The notes under the pieces: generated by a model
Told to the model about the DNA's origin: nothing
The model's database searches: none
The model's input: the letters and a program-made list of their open reading frames with translations, nothing else
Source of the DNA: Sipunculus nudus
Taxonomy: Eukaryota > Annelida > Sipuncula > Golfingiida > Sipunculidae
Direction: 5' to 3'
Assembly (NCBI GenBank): GCA_026874595.1
Contig: CM049314.1
Location: 64,638,800 to 64,702,799, forward strand
Length of the DNA: 64,000 bases
Position numbers and translations under genes: made by a program
In this document: positions 48,651 to 62,155 of the stretch, piece by piece
How the letters are laid out: the number at the start of each line of letters is the position of its first letter
Position numbering within the stretch: position 1 is the first letter of the stretch

Positions 48651-50019
48651 TCCATTGACCATTCCGTAGCTATTGGCATAAATTTGACCCTTGAAGAATA
48701 TCCATAGAGTGAAGCTATAACTCTTATAAAACGTATAATATTTTTCCCAAGGATGCAAACAAAAAAAACTTAACGAACGCAAACGAGAACTAATTGTATT
48801 GTTCGAACGAATGATGTTCATTTAAGACTAAACGTAAAAAAAGGTTTTTTTTTGCAACCCCTGCAGTAATGCAGTTGGCCAGCAGTATTTATGAATGGTC
48901 CTACAATGGACACTGGAATTTAGCTTGATATATGTGAACCATCACATTTCTATCAAAGAGTTTATAGTTATCGATTCCCCATACACTGTTCTCCAGAGAG
49001 GTTGTTACTCTTTGTTTGTGAAAATACTGAGATAAAGAATGGTTTCGTTGCTTTTATTGTTATTCATACAAGATTTTGTCTTTTTGTTATTTTTACCTTA
49101 GAAATAATCAAGCAACTGCTTTGATAACTCTTGTTCATAGAGGCTATTAAAGTATCCCTGCTCTGACTGTGGGTTCCTTGAAAATATTGAAAAAAAAACA
49201 TATTTTCTGAGGTGGTTGAAGACAAAGCTTATGCAATCAACGTAACCCCGCTCCTTGTAATAGGAAATATTGTCAATAAATTTGTAATAGTTAATATGTC
49301 CTTAGTTGTGCTGATATTTAAATTAAGTACTACATGAATCATTTCAAGCATGGTACTGACCCTAGAGTATTTTCTATTAATCTTGTCAGTGATGCAAACT
49401 TTGAAAGGCATTCCGCCGATATTTCAATTTATTGACGTAGTGCATTTTGAAATGAGTACACAGAAAAGGTTTAATACATGAGAGTAGGCCTACGACATTT
49501 ATTGTACGTTTAGTGTATTTTTGTCTTGAAATGTTATTACAGAATGGTAAATAATTTAACGAAAGGCTGTACTTGCTCTAGAGGAAACAGGAAAATCAAT
49601 GATTTCATATATATGTTGCTAAAATACATTACCGAAAACGGAAACATATTTTGAGTGTTTATTAGAAAATCGCCGTGAAGAAAAAAAAATAGAAGCACTG
49701 TTACATGAAAAGGACAAAAATTGTTAGGAAGAAGAGAAATGTTTTTGTAATTGGTTGAAAGGTTAACGCAACTTACAATCGTATATTTAGGGTCCAAACC
49801 ATGCTATTTTTCGGTTCACTCAATCTTCATAAGTCTGAATACTGTATGATGTAGAAAAAAGTTACTTTATGCAAATGACAAAATGTAATTTTGTATAACA
49901 AGATAGAACCAGATTCCTGGGCTAGGCCTCAGGTCTATCCTTATATAAATGCTGAAGTAGACACTTAAATATAATGAACATAGTGATGCATGTTTATTAT
50001 TACCTATGCCTTTGGTCCA

Positions 50020-50022
<3 letters not shown>
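48651..50022. other. No recognised gene
   Basis: AT-rich sequence between U0 and the next microsatellite. The 86-codon minus-strand open frame 49537-49797 has hydrophobic stretches but no recognisable family. Confidence 0.5.

Positions 50023-50080
<58 letters not shown>
50023..50080. repeat. (AT)n microsatellite
   Basis: 58 bases of AT dinucleotides. Open frames running through it encode only Tyr-Ile repeats and are not genes. Confidence 0.98.
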
Positions 50081-50083
<3 letters not shown>

Positions 50084-50879
50084 GATATAGACCAATCCTC
50101 TGTTTTGGTACATATATAAAACCTTTTATGCCATCCATAAAACTCTGTTGTCATACACGAGAGGAATGTTATCTGAGACCTTAAAAGAAACGCATTATGT
50201 GTTTATTTCTATATTATCCCTAAGTACTGATACATCCATTTTATTCAGATTAGAGAGAACCATGGCTTTCATTATTTATTTATTTATTATTTGCTGGACC
50301 TTTCGTAAATGATTCATAAATATATTTGCACGTGATAATAATCCGAGATGGCGTATTTGTTTTAATCAACCTTGGGTATCATTGCTTTATAGTTGATATT
50401 ATGTGTATGGCGTTGTATTGATTCTTAATAATATGGTATTTTATGATTGTTGTAATTTTGTTTATACGTTTATTACCTCTTAACTTCCCACTGTAGAACA
50501 TATTTCGTTACTTGAAGTGTGTCCCATTATATATAATAGGTGCTAGTAGCATAAATAAAGGATATGCTATCTGACACATGATAGTTTTATGTGATTGTCT
50601 GTCATATCTATGTAAAAGAATTGGAGAATAATTCGTCTGAATCTATTAACATATAAAAAATCATGAGCAGTAATTTATGTAGAAACATAATAAAAAATAT
50701 ACTCTTAAACTGTGTACAAATATAATTATAGCATTTACTGTTTAATATGTAAGCATGAAAAATAAAATAATAAATTAAGAATAAATCCTGTTTCCATATT
50801 CAGTAAATTAATCGAATTCTGCCTCTAACGTTTCAAGAAATATATCCTTGAACAAGATATGTCCCAAATAGGCAGGGCA
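50081..50879. other. No recognised gene
   Basis: Very AT-rich sequence with TTTATT repeats near 50275. Nothing else is seen. Confidence 0.5.
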
Positions 50880-53800
50880 TATCCTAACCTCGCAGGTCAT
50901 TATATTGTGGTGTGCGGCCCTGACTGAAGGCATTTGACTCGTTGTTGTCGTCATCTGGTTATATATTTTCTTACTAAATCACTCTCCTGAAAAAAGCATT
51001 AATTTTAACATCATATTGCTGTGATACCCACAATTCCGATCGGGCAGGACAAAACCCGTTTCATATGTGGGATACCATAAGTTATTGATATTATTTCTAG
51101 CACCCTTAGCAACGGATGCTATATATATCCTTCTGATGCTTTATGGACGTGTATGTTGAAAAGGTAATAGAGGGATATGGCAAAAAAGGGTACATATACC
51201 AAACAGAATGAGAAAATGTCGACGAAATTGGGAAGGAATGCTTGTGGATAAAGCAAATATATTGTAATTCGAGCGCAAAATTTTGTTTTATTATCATCCC
51301 CGGTGTTATATGAAGAAGGCTGTCAAACGAGAGTGGGCTGTCAATTACACATATCTTGAAGTATTTTATATTTATTAATATCATTAGGTTCGGGCGGACA
51401 ATTTTGCTGGACAGCTTTGTTTGGCTATGTCGGAATCATACGGTAACGAAACAGACTTACACTGAGCTGCTGCAAATAATTTATCAAGTGTTAAAAAGGA
51501 TTTCCTAATCCAGCTTAAAATGAAGAAAAATGTCAGGAGCAATTCGCTCAGGTGAGAGAGGATGTTGTCTTGAGGTAAAATCCGGAGATTTCATCCACTT
51601 TCCGAATCCCACAAGAGCCTCGGCATAAAAATAATCTTTAGGTGGCTGAATAATACCACATTATTCTGATCAAACTAGCTTTTGTTTCTATATCTATAAC
51701 GTATATATATATATATACCTATGAAGGCCTAGTAATTTTAACAGATTAAAAGAACCTATAAAGGCTATGGAGGAAGCATAATGAAGTGACACATTTTCAA
51801 AACTGATCAACAAAACAAATTGGAAGAGGTATGTAAGTTCCACGAATACAGTTTTTCTCTTACATGTTGTTTCGCTTTTGGTAAATAAGCAGTAGGTGGT
51901 GTTCTTTATCCAAGAACATTCAAAGACCATCCGAAATCGTCTTTAACCCAATATTTGAAAAAAAAATGAATATCACATGGGTTGTCTTTATTTAAAGTTA
52001 AATTGGACAATCGTAACACCAAGTAACAAGGTCATATACGTTGGAGGATTGTAAATGCATGACTACTTCATATGACACACAATTAATGTTTATTGTAGGT
52101 CCTTTACCAAATGGGTATGTCCGGTGACAGGGCGGAAAATTTTGATGATAAATTTGTTTCAGCATGGCTTTCTAGACAGTCTGCAGGCAAACGCAAAGGT
52201 AAGGATTACCAGTCGTATCCGTTATATAGTAATCCTGGACCCGCATTGAGAGATTGAACTTCATCTTGAAAAAAAAAATCCTTTATTAGCCCTTTTATTG
52301 AAATAGTTAATATAATGTAAAACTTATTCCTCCCGGATTATCAAGGGTTTCGTGATAATTTATCCCTCGTGTGTCCAAGACTCTCCAACTCTTGGCATTC
52401 TGAAAACATTATTATTATTAAAGATACTTCTGAAAACATTATTATTATTAAAGCTACTACCGTAAAACACTCATACTCTGTCACGTTCCATTATTATTAT
52501 ACTTGCTAACTTAAGTGGACTCAGATAAAGATTATTACAAATTGAGGAACAAGGAAGTTATTTCCCTAACAACCCAAATCTCATGGCATTGGTAACTGGT
52601 TCATACTACTAAAGTAAAAAGTATGAATCTAGACTAAAGAGAACTATATTCCTCTACAGAGAACGAAGATAGGCGATTGCTCTCACATAACTCCTGGGGA
52701 ATTTTGTCCGTGAACAGAGCAGACTTGTATATACGCCATCGGCAGTGCAGCCCTTATCATCCTTGCTTGTCACGTCTGCGTTTTTCCGATTGACGACCTG
52801 CTGTTTCAACGGTCTTGCTATATAGACTTGCTATATCATTAATTTAAAAAATTACTTTGGCATCGATTTGTTTCCATTAATCACTAAAAGATAGCCTTTT
52901 CTTAGAATAGTAAATATGATGTTTGTCTGGTGCTTCACGGAAATTTGTAGGCAGTCGTGGTTTATCTGTTTGGAGTTTATCTTTTAGCATATATCTAAAA
53001 ACACCATTTATTGTCCAAATAAAGATAATAGTAGTAGCTTTTGTCCAGAAATGCGGAACAACTTCTACTAAAGTTAAAAGCAGAGACCACGTTCAATATT
53101 TACATGATATTGCTACATACCTACGGTTCTTGACAGTTATGACAATAAATAACCTATTGACTAAGGACTGATGTGCATACTTTTTACAAAAGGCACTGTG
53201 TTCATAGTTTAAACATCTAGCCCGCATGGGTCTGTCCAAGTGATATTTAGATGGAAGTGATACTAAGTATGGAATCAGACGTATATAACAATGTTACAAT
53301 TTTGACGCCATAATGGTCACACAAAATGTCGTACATGCGTCTTCTCATAGGCCTGTAATATGATTAATGTTATTGTAATGAAACAGCCGAGAAACGTCTG
53401 TAGCTCCGTGACTTAGAGGTTTCTCATGCAGATCAGTTAATTAATCTTCGTCTTTATTACCATTTATAAAACTCTGTGGATCCTGCATATGTCGCTTTCT
53501 TAAAGTATGAAGCCGTTGAATTGGACCTTGTATAACGTGAAAGGAGCAGGACAACATGTCAAACATGGTGCAAAAAGAACACCAAAAAATCAGCGCATTT
53601 GTATATCAGGATCTGAAATTTCAGAGACGGACTTGATATAATGCTTCTATATATCTGTCATAATTTACAGTAGATTCTTTACACATGGGTTATATCTGAG
53701 TGACTTTTAATATGCAGTCTCTGGACCTCATAATCTAGTTATGTTCTGCTAAGTAGTAACAGTTTTATAAGTAATATTTCTCAAAATCAAATGATATTAA

Positions 53801-53900
53801 ATTCGACCCCGGGAACTGCTTTGGCACGAAACCTTAAAAACAAAGAAGGATTCTGATAAATGTGAAACTACAATATTTGACTGAACTTCGGAACGGTTCA
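50880..53900 (+). repeat. Array-2 unit U1
   Basis: Its first part (50900-51450) matches U2 (55290-55760) and U3 (58930-59310): GGCATTTGACTCGTTGTTGTC, CTCTCCTGAAAAAA, ACATATACCAAACAGAATGAG and GGCGGACAATTTTGCTGG recur in order. Its middle (52590-52810) matches U3 (60210-60460): ACTAAAGTAAAAAGTATGAA and ACTCCTGGG. Its end (52920-53900) matches U0. By eye identity is roughly 65-75%. No reading frame is conserved between copies. Confidence 0.8.
52401..52460. repeat. Tandem duplication, 30 bp x 2
   Basis: TGAAAACATTATTATTATTA starts at 52401 and 52431 with the same downstream AAAG.TAC. A recent local duplication. Confidence 0.93.
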
Positions 53901-54429
53901 CTTTTATTTTTGCTATCCGGAGACTAGTAATAGCACTGACTTGAAAAACCGCTCCAGGAAACCAAGATATTTACCGTTATAGATCGGCCCGTGTGAGTCA
54001 AGCGACATTTGTCCTGTAATGTTGGATAACCATTTTATCCAAAAACAAATGATTTCGCCCATCGTCTATTAACACATGGATGAATTAAGAATGACCCGTG
54101 CAACCATGCGGTTATTTGTTTATACGATCTAGGGCAATGATACAACAGTACACCCATTTATTGGCATTTTTATCTCCATTTGGGCAATTAAAAAAAAAGA
54201 TCAAGTAAAGCAGATATAAAAATAGATATATTGAACTCCAAAGGAACGAGAAGGAGAACATAGTTGATGCTTAGCTTCATTCGAAATACAGTCAACGCAT
54301 GCATAAGCTAATTATGATATGATCTGGTAAAACAACATTTGCTAAGGAACCTTGACAAATGAATAGAATATACCGGAATGCTTAAAATCATGTTTTTTGT
54401 CCATACTCCTAAGAAAACAGCACAGCAGC

Positions 54430-55030
54430 CACCGTATTTAGAGTTTCTATCCGACTGCTATGATTAACCGGCTTACCGGGTGCTAAAGTCATACTGTTTC
54501 AAATAGTTCACAGAAAACAGGTCGCTGTGATCCCATTTAGGGGTCCAATATGATTAGGCAGGGAGCTACCTTGATTTTGATTAAATTATAATTCTGGGTC
54601 GAACTGCAACGATTTTTGGTGCCCGTCTCACTAATAGGTTGTTAACTGATGTTCTTTCCCTTATAGAAAATATGGCATATGGGTTTACACACAGTTAGAT
54701 GTTCCACTGTATCTCAAAAAGTACAGACCACCATTACATAGTTTCAGATATAAGAAGATGTGCCCAGAGCATCTTGGGGCTTGCGCTTTAAGTTTCTAGA
54801 CCATCTGACATTCAGAGTGCTCGAATAAAGTATTTTATAGCTTGCAGAATATAGACCTCACAGACCTCACTTTAAGTTTCAAAGGATGTTTTTCTCAGAT
54901 CTCATTTAATATTACGTTAGAAGTTTCTGGGGACTAACGAATACATTATGTATTCCGTCTGACTGTCCGGGTGCTCGGGTGCTAGAATGACCGTTAGCTC
55001 AAAGAATATAGGTCACCATGAACTTATATC
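54430..55030. repeat. Degenerate tandem repeat, about four units
   Basis: Units start near 54439, 54690, 54791 and 54917 with a GTTTCT-like opening and share CGGGTGCT, a TAGCTC/TAGTTCACAG block, AATATAG(G)TCACC-like and GACC(A/T)C words. The clearest pair is 54474-54536 and 54966-55022. Unit spacing is irregular (about 100-250 bp). Confidence 0.55.
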
Positions 55031-55094
55031 GGCCTTGCTAGTAGATTTGCCTAAGACCTACATGGATGTAAAGTAAGAGATATCTAGATCGAAC

Positions 55095-55191
55095 ATTTCA
55101 CGCTGCCTAGTGTTGCGGAATCTGATTTTTTTATCTCCTTGACAAAATTTGTGTTCATCACGCATACGTGATCTGTTTATATTAGGTTCGT

Positions 55192-55195
<4 letters not shown>
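55095..55195 (+). mobile_element. 5'-truncated copy of the LTR-like element end
   Basis: 101 bases, from ATTTCACGCTGCCTAGTG to GGTTCGTAACA, match the minus-strand 3' end of the 31.3-kb element, including CACGCATACGTGATCTGTTT. The match stops exactly where (AT)n begins, as at 31286. Confidence 0.85.

Positions 55196-55242
<47 letters not shown>
55196..55242. repeat. (AT)n microsatellite after retroelement end
   Basis: 47 bases of AT dinucleotides directly after GTAACA. Confidence 0.98.
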
Positions 55243-55244
<2 letters not shown>

Positions 55245-55287
55245 CTAGAAACATGAAAACATGTATCCTCAATTTGCAAATGTTACC

Positions 55288-56399
55288 CAGAACCCAGATC
55301 CTGACAGTGTGTTTTTCGTTCAAGGCATTTGATTTGTTGTCGCCATTTGCTAATACAATTTCTAACTTAATCTGACTCCTGAAAAAAAACCAGGAATATC
55401 TTATTGCCGTGACAACAAAAGTTCCGGACGGACTGGAAGAATTCAGTTTCAGAGCAGCACCGGATTTTATATATATCCCTCTGTTTGTTGACCGTGCATG
55501 TCCCGTTTGTGGCTTAAGTTAATACATGTGTAAAGGGTTATCGACGAACAGGGAAGATAGACCGAACAGTACGAGAAAAATTCCGCAAAATTGGGAATGT
55601 GAAAGCTCAATTTGTTTTATTTTGCCCCCGGTTTTACATGACGGAACACATGCAAAGGCTGTCATACAACAGCGTATTTTCAATGCGAGAAGTCTTGGAG
55701 GATTTTCTTTCTTAATGCTATTTGGCTATGGTAAACAAATGAGTGGACAGCTTAGCTTATCTAAGCTTGAAGCAAACGTTAAAAATTAAGACATATTTTC
55801 CTGCTGATCATCTTTTTCTTCTAACTTTCACTCCTGTTCTTTTCCCGTTCTCTTTGAATGAGTTATGACTTTTGTTGCCAGCCCCTACATGTTATAAACA
55901 CATGGAATTGAACCAAACAGTCTGCGGGCGGTTAATACAGCATTTTTAGCTTTTTCTTATTTTTAGTTAATAGACATGTGATATCAAAATAAGTCCCTTT
56001 AACCTATTAATTTCGTCTAAATCAGTCAGGTAGCTTATTTTTCACTTGAAATCAACGTCTAACACATGTTTTACAATGGATCACATCGTGTGACGCGAGT
56101 CACTTGCTAATGGGTTAATACCGTATGTCTTCACAAATAATGCTCTAACACGCTGGGACATGGTGAAAGCAATAAACGTTCTTAGCTTAATACCTTAAAC
56201 CACGAACAAAGAACCTAAGCCGACTTGGCCTAAATACACTTTGCATATTAAGTCGTAAACGTCTCCTAAGTTTCCGTTTTGTTCAAATATTTGAAGTAAC
56301 TGTATTAATACGTTGTACTTTAGTAATTATGGTAACAACCTTTTTCGTTAAGACTAGGCCTTATCTTTAACAATCCAGCTATCTATCAATCTGTCTATC

Positions 56400-56451
<52 letters not shown>

Positions 56452-58300
56452 ATACAAATTTAGTTGAAAATAACCATGTAAACGACCTTTTTAAAAATGT
56501 CTTGTTCTGATGGACCATGACTTAAGCCTCCAATTCTTATATCTCGAACCAAAAACTGAATTATTGTTTCATGTTTGCCCAAACTCAATTCAAATTCAAC
56601 TACAGACAAATGGAAGCAGAATTTAAATCTACTCGAAACCTGTTCTGGCTTTTGTAAAATTAAAATCATTTATTTAGAATTAACTGGTTGTTTACATGAG
56701 GGAGACAGGAAATATTGATCCTGAACTGACATTTTGATGACAAAATAGGAATCCTTCCACTTCTGGCGGGGTCTGATTTCACGCAAGATTCAACAACGTA
56801 ATATATGTTCCTCCGACCACTTGATTACATCGAAATTTAAATGCTTATCATATATGAAATGTATGGATAATGCCAACGTGTTCATACTATCATTGGTAGT
56901 GTAGGTTTTCAATTATCAGTAATCGTCCGGTTAATACTCATACCTAGTTATGTCTTACCGACTTGCAAACTATTAACGCTGATGAGATTCTAATATTCAG
57001 GTGTAATTTGGAAATCCGCAATTCATAGATGAGAAGCTCAAACGGTTGAGGATTAGTTTTAAGTTGAATCGGGTAGAACGCTTTAAGCCGGGATTAAAGT
57101 TAAGAGTTACGGAGTACGGGAAGTCTTAGAAATAGTTCAACGACATATCCTGAACAAATCCTACTAGAGACCAATTTGTATATACTTAACTGAATTTTTT
57201 CCAGTTGAAGTGATACAGCTCGAGGGTTTTCTGTACCTTCTTACAAGCCCAGGCCTTTATTTAGATTTTGGGTTTGGGATTGTCTAGGTTTCATGATCCT
57301 CAGTAAATATTAATTGGGTTTCCTATATGTATTGAAGTTGTTTTTACATTTCTGTGTTTACGCTTATGCATACTAGAAATAGTATCCGACATCAAACATT
57401 CAGAATGCCCGATTTGCGAGTCGCATGGTGTGTGCTTAATAAGGAAACCCGTTACAAAAATAGGACATGAACACAAAAATGTTCACTCTCTTGAGTGCCG
57501 GTAAGAGGTTGCCCTGATCTGCGTTTGAAAAAAAAATACAAAGAACTGTTGAATTATGGACAACACTGGTATACGAACCATTTACGTATACGCTATAATC
57601 AAACCTTTGGTGAAACATGATTTAAACACATAGTAAGCAAAGTATCCAACCATTGTAGAGCGCCATCTGAGGGTTTATGAATTACATTATAGCAAAGTAT
57701 GTGATATATTTTTGTACCATAAAACGCCCTAGACTGCAGGCGAGTTTATAATAAAATGCAATACGATACTCTTCTTCAGCACAGGATAGATAACGCCAGA
57801 TATAGGCCATGTAACCGCTTTTATAATTTGTATCAAACATAGCTTCATCCATCGGTCTAGAAGATTACGTGAGCCAGGCATTATTAGTTGATGGAACATG
57901 TTTGCCCTTCATACACGCTAGTAATGCAAGCTTCTGGATGCCGAGCAGTCATATGTTCTCCTTCACTGCTTGTGTCCGAAATGGAGGTCGTCTATATTCG
58001 CTTTTACCACAAACATTACTGCCTTTTGAAGCCGACGTATGAACACTAAATACACTTATTTAAGAAATATAAGTAGGATAGGTGCCCCGTTGCCAAGAAA
58101 CGTAGTTGGTCCCATATTCATACATCCGTAAGGAAGTAGTTTTTCTCCTATTAAAAGATACATGATCCCCATATAATGACAAATGAACCAGAATATGCTT
58201 TATTTGTGTCACAGGTATAGCATACACGGTCTTTATGCACTAAGAAACAATGCTTTTTTTTATGTTCAGATTTAAAATGAAATGATTGTTAAAAGCAAGG
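55288..58300 (+). repeat. Array-2 unit U2
   Basis: Begins with the block shared with U1 and U3 (GGCATTTGATTTGTTGTCG, GACTCCTGAAAAAAAACC) and ends with a ~1.9-kb block shared with U3: the (CT)n tract, GACATTTTGATGACAAAATAGG at 56728, AAATTTAAATGCTTAT at 56833, AGAAACGTAGTTGGT at 58096 and AATGAACCAGAATAT at 58183. The central block present in U1 and U3 (60.2 kb) was not found. An 87-codon plus-strand open frame (55526-55789) lies in the first block; the homologous bases of U1 and U3 have no such frame. Confidence 0.8.
56404..56448. repeat. (CT)n microsatellite in U2
   Basis: 45 bases of CT dinucleotides, preceded by CTATCTGTTTCT. It lies about 150 bp before the shared CTACAGACAAATGG-like marker, the same spacing as in U3. 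Confidence 0.98.
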
Positions 58301-58480
58301 TGCACTACATTGATACATACATTCTGGAATGATCTGGTACTCTCAATCTAACTGAAACGGGGAACCCTGTGTTCGCTTACCGTACTCCAAATCAATCAAA
58401 ATCATTATATCTGACCTGAATTTTAGTAAAATTATCTGCATCACTCCAAATAATGCGAACTCGCTAAATGTTGAAGACCA

Positions 58481-58493
58481 CCCCCCCCCCCCC
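58481..58493. repeat. Poly-C tract, 13 bp
   Basis: Thirteen C in a row, flanked by ACCA and ACCACC, between U2 and U3. Confidence 0.95.
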
Positions 58494-60284
58494 ACCACCG
58501 ACTGCCAACACATCCGCAGGCGGAGACTTTTAGGAACTTCGTTTAAAGTGACTGTTTGAACCTTGTCACACTTTTATTTAAAAGCTAACTGCAAGATCGA
58601 CAGATTGACTTGTTTGTTCAGTACTGGTAATGACTGACTAAATCCCGCTCATACATTATTGGATGGGATGATACTGGAATTGTTAAATACTTTTAATCCA
58701 AGTACCCTTTAAAAGTGTTGCCATACTCTTTTTATTCTAAGCGTGTATACCATACCTTGCATGCAAATAAAGCATACATCTAATTTATCAATAAACTCAC
58801 ACCACGTTTGACTTAAAACTACAATATAATGTTTATAAATTGTAGCGGTAGGGGTTATATGTTTGTGATTTTGTGTCCGAACCTTTTCTTCAAAAAATTC
58901 TGGATGGAAATTTAAGGGAGGATGGGCCATGGGTTAAAGAAGAAAATATTTAATTTTGGGGCAGATCTGATGTTAATTTCCCTCTTCAGCGTGTCGTGTT
59001 TGAGGCTTAGAGATGAAGTTTCTGAAGGGAATGTAGAAGTGAAGGGAACATATACCAGACAGAAAGAGAAATGAGGCAGCAACATCGGGAAAGAGTGTTT
59101 GTTAATAGAGCAAATGTAGTACAATTTGAGCGCAAAATTAGTTGTATTATAAACTCCAGTGCTATGTGACAGACTACAAGCAAAAATGGTTTAGATGAGC
59201 GTGTTTTAAATCACATGTTTCTTAAGTGATTTTCTTTATTTATATAATTTGGCTTTGGCGGACAATTCACTGGGCAGCTTTGCTTATCTTTGCTGGAAGC
59301 ACACGTAAACGAGAAAGAATTATATTTACTGCTGATATTTTTTTTTTCACAAATATCCAGTGATCAATTCATGTCGAGGCTTTGAATAAAAAAAAAGTCA
59401 AGATGAAATATTAACGGGACTTGACCCTCGGTTTGATTTCTGGAAAAGCTTGACGGAGGTAAATGTAACTTGATATTCAGATAGCATTTAATAACACATC
59501 ATTAAAATTCTTACCATACGAACACTTTCTTCTCAAGAGCTAAGCCTAAGTCTACTAATGATATTTATTCAAGACCCATCTGAAATTTTGTTTAAACCAA
59601 TCTGTATTAAAAACACATATACCACATAAAAACCAAATTAAACTACTAAATATGACAAACAATTAATAATATTTGTAGGACGTATGCTAAAAGTTGTTAG
59701 GCTTGAGACAGGGCGGGACTCAGCCGAAGTAATTTAAGCAAAGTCGTCGGTCTTTGATGAAAATATATATTTTCTCCATGGATCTGTCTAGAAAATATAG
59801 CTTCGTGAACCTCTGTAGACATGTATAAAATTCACACATATTTATGGGGTCCGTAACTAATAATCAGGCAAATGCATAAAAGATGAAGCCAGGGAATTTG
59901 TTTTCTTTTTTTTCATATTTCACTGTAACAGAAGCCAAGATGGCCTAGTAAATATAAAAAGAAAACAAATTCCTTCTGAATTTTTAACTGATTATAATGA
60001 TGTCTTCTAAGGTGTGCTTGGGATTATTCGAGTTTTTGTACTGAACATGCAGCCCAACCATGTCATTCCAGGTATTACTGAAGTAAGAGGAAAACGCCTT
60101 GCCTGGTACCATAATCATGTCAATGGCTCACTAGGGAGTAGTAAAATTACAGTTATTCCATTTGCCGAAGGAAAAAAAAGCAATTGCAATTATAAAGAGG
60201 GTCTCATGACAGTGGTAATTGATTTATACTACCAAAGTAAAAAGTATCTATCTAGTACCAAGACATATATAATCCTCTGCTGAA

Positions 60285-60310
60285 CCCAAGGGAGTCACGT
60301 GACTCCTGGG
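60285..60310. promoter_or_regulatory. Palindrome with E-box centre
   Basis: GGAGTCACGTGACTCC (60291-60306) is a perfect 16-bp palindrome containing GTCACGTGAC, with CCCAAG and TGGG extending the symmetry. GTCACGTGAC is the kind of site bound by bHLH-Zip factors (USF/TFE3 type), and TGACTC is an AP-1 half site. The aligned place in U1 (about 52685-52700) has a degraded form. No gene is nearby, so function is unknown. Confidence 0.4.
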
Positions 60311-62106
60311 TGATTGTTGTCAGCTGATGTTCTCTTTGTTGAAAAGGGAAGATATTGAGTGAGGGCAGACATGTATATTAGCCGATGGAAGGAAAGCTCT
60401 AATGCTCCTGATTTTGTCAAGTCTGTGTGTCTCCGACGGACGACATATTTTTTGCACGGTCTGGGCCGATAGGCCGGAAGTCCCGAGACTATATAACATT
60501 TATTTCCTTACTTATAGTATCTGTAATCTAAATTTATTTTTATTTGTTTGAAATGTTGTAAGATGAACATACCTCAGATTAAATTACCAAATATTATATA
60601 ACTGTAATTTTATGTATATTATGCTAGTTCCATCAGTAATAAGACTAAAATTAATAAATCTTGATTTTCGAAACAGTTAAAATTAGCCGCTTTCAGTGAC
60701 ATAATATTGAGAAACATTCTCTTTTAAACTAAACTAAACAAAAATAAAATAAACCTTAAGTTATATTTCACGTTTCACACTGATCGTTTTGTTTGCTACC
60801 GGAACTGTATTTCTCAAGTTCATATGCTTTTACGCTTGACGGCTTTGACTTGCACAAATAAGAAAACGCATAAGGGCCAATAACTGCAGACACCAAAAAG
60901 ATACCAATTTTCGGAAATAACGGTGTTAGGTTCAACATAAGAGCATATATATGTGTATGCGATATGTATTTATACTCACACATATATATGTATATGTATA
61001 TGTTGCATACTCCTCGGTTTGTGTCAACTGCTAATTATACGTGATAAGCGACCGAATTTCTAGTCGATTGTGTGTCAATCAGAATCCCTTGCGTCAATCG
61101 TTTCATTCCTTCTATTTCTGTTTGTTACAGTAGTATTCATCTATAATTATATGATTTCAAGAGAGTTCGGTATGGAAGAAACATTTATCTTTATTAAGTC
61201 TTTGCATATTCATTGGATCACACTTACGATAAACTGTTCCACGGCCTCGGGAACAATTGTCATGGAAAGCGTTGCTTATTTTCACTGAAAACTTGCTATT
61301 TCAGAAAGAATATTAGAAGAAAGACAATATTGTCCTTCATTTAAATATATACATTGTTAAAATCATGTTTCTTGATAATTGATAAATGCATACCTTGAAG
61401 GGAACGAGTTATTTACGAATAATTGATTGGTGAGGCCCAAAAGCTGCTGAAAATGTCTGGGGTCATTACTGTCCTTCGTTTAGAGTTTATAACAGTTTAT
61501 TTATTCAATCGGTTCCGTTTTATTTGTATAAATATTTATAACCCTCATGTAACATCCATTTAATGTCAGCTGATCAAAGGGTTAAGTAGTACCACGTGAC
61601 AAATGTAAGTCCTCCATGGCCTCGGTCTGATTTCAGTCCGGTGCATTATCCCTTTGCTATCCCTTTGTCACGGAGCCCGCTTTGTGAGACGGATATCTAG
61701 CATCGCAGTTAATCAACCATTGTTAATCACTGCACATTGAACATAAAGATTAGGAACAAACAAAGTGATAAAAGCCCCATTTGTAACGCTTTATAATTTT
61801 TGTATGCATTTTCGCCCGAACGTAATAAAAGTAAGCCAATATAGTTGATATGCAATGGTCTTAATTCGCTTACGCTTGGCCATTATGGTCGCCTCAGTGT
61901 TTGTGTTAGTGTAATATAACGCTGATTAAACCCGCTATCCTAAGGATGAGACCACCGTCGTACGAAGCATATTAAACACGTTACACGGTCGGTAACATAA
62001 ATAATAAATAGGTCACTACGAACTGAATGAAAGATTTTCAAATACAACACGCATCTGTCCATCTCTCTGTCTGTGTGTCTGTCTCTCTCCCTGTTTATCT
62101 CCCCCC

Positions 62107-62109
<3 letters not shown>

Positions 62110-62152
<43 letters not shown>
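62110..62152. repeat. (CT)n microsatellite in U3
   Basis: 43 bases of CT dinucleotides after CTGTCTGTGTGTCTGTC and a C-run. Same internal position as the (CT)n of U2, so it was inherited from the parent unit. Confidence 0.98.

Positions 62153-62155
<3 letters not shown>

Noticed and set aside
49867-50184. Open frames encoding long Tyr-Ile repeats (also at 24935, 31092, 31997, 55058)
   Set aside because: They are translations of (AT)n microsatellites and carry no protein signal.
55526-55789. 87-codon frame in U2 as a gene
   Set aside because: The homologous bases in U1 and U3 do not keep this frame and have frames on the other strand instead, so it is probably chance.
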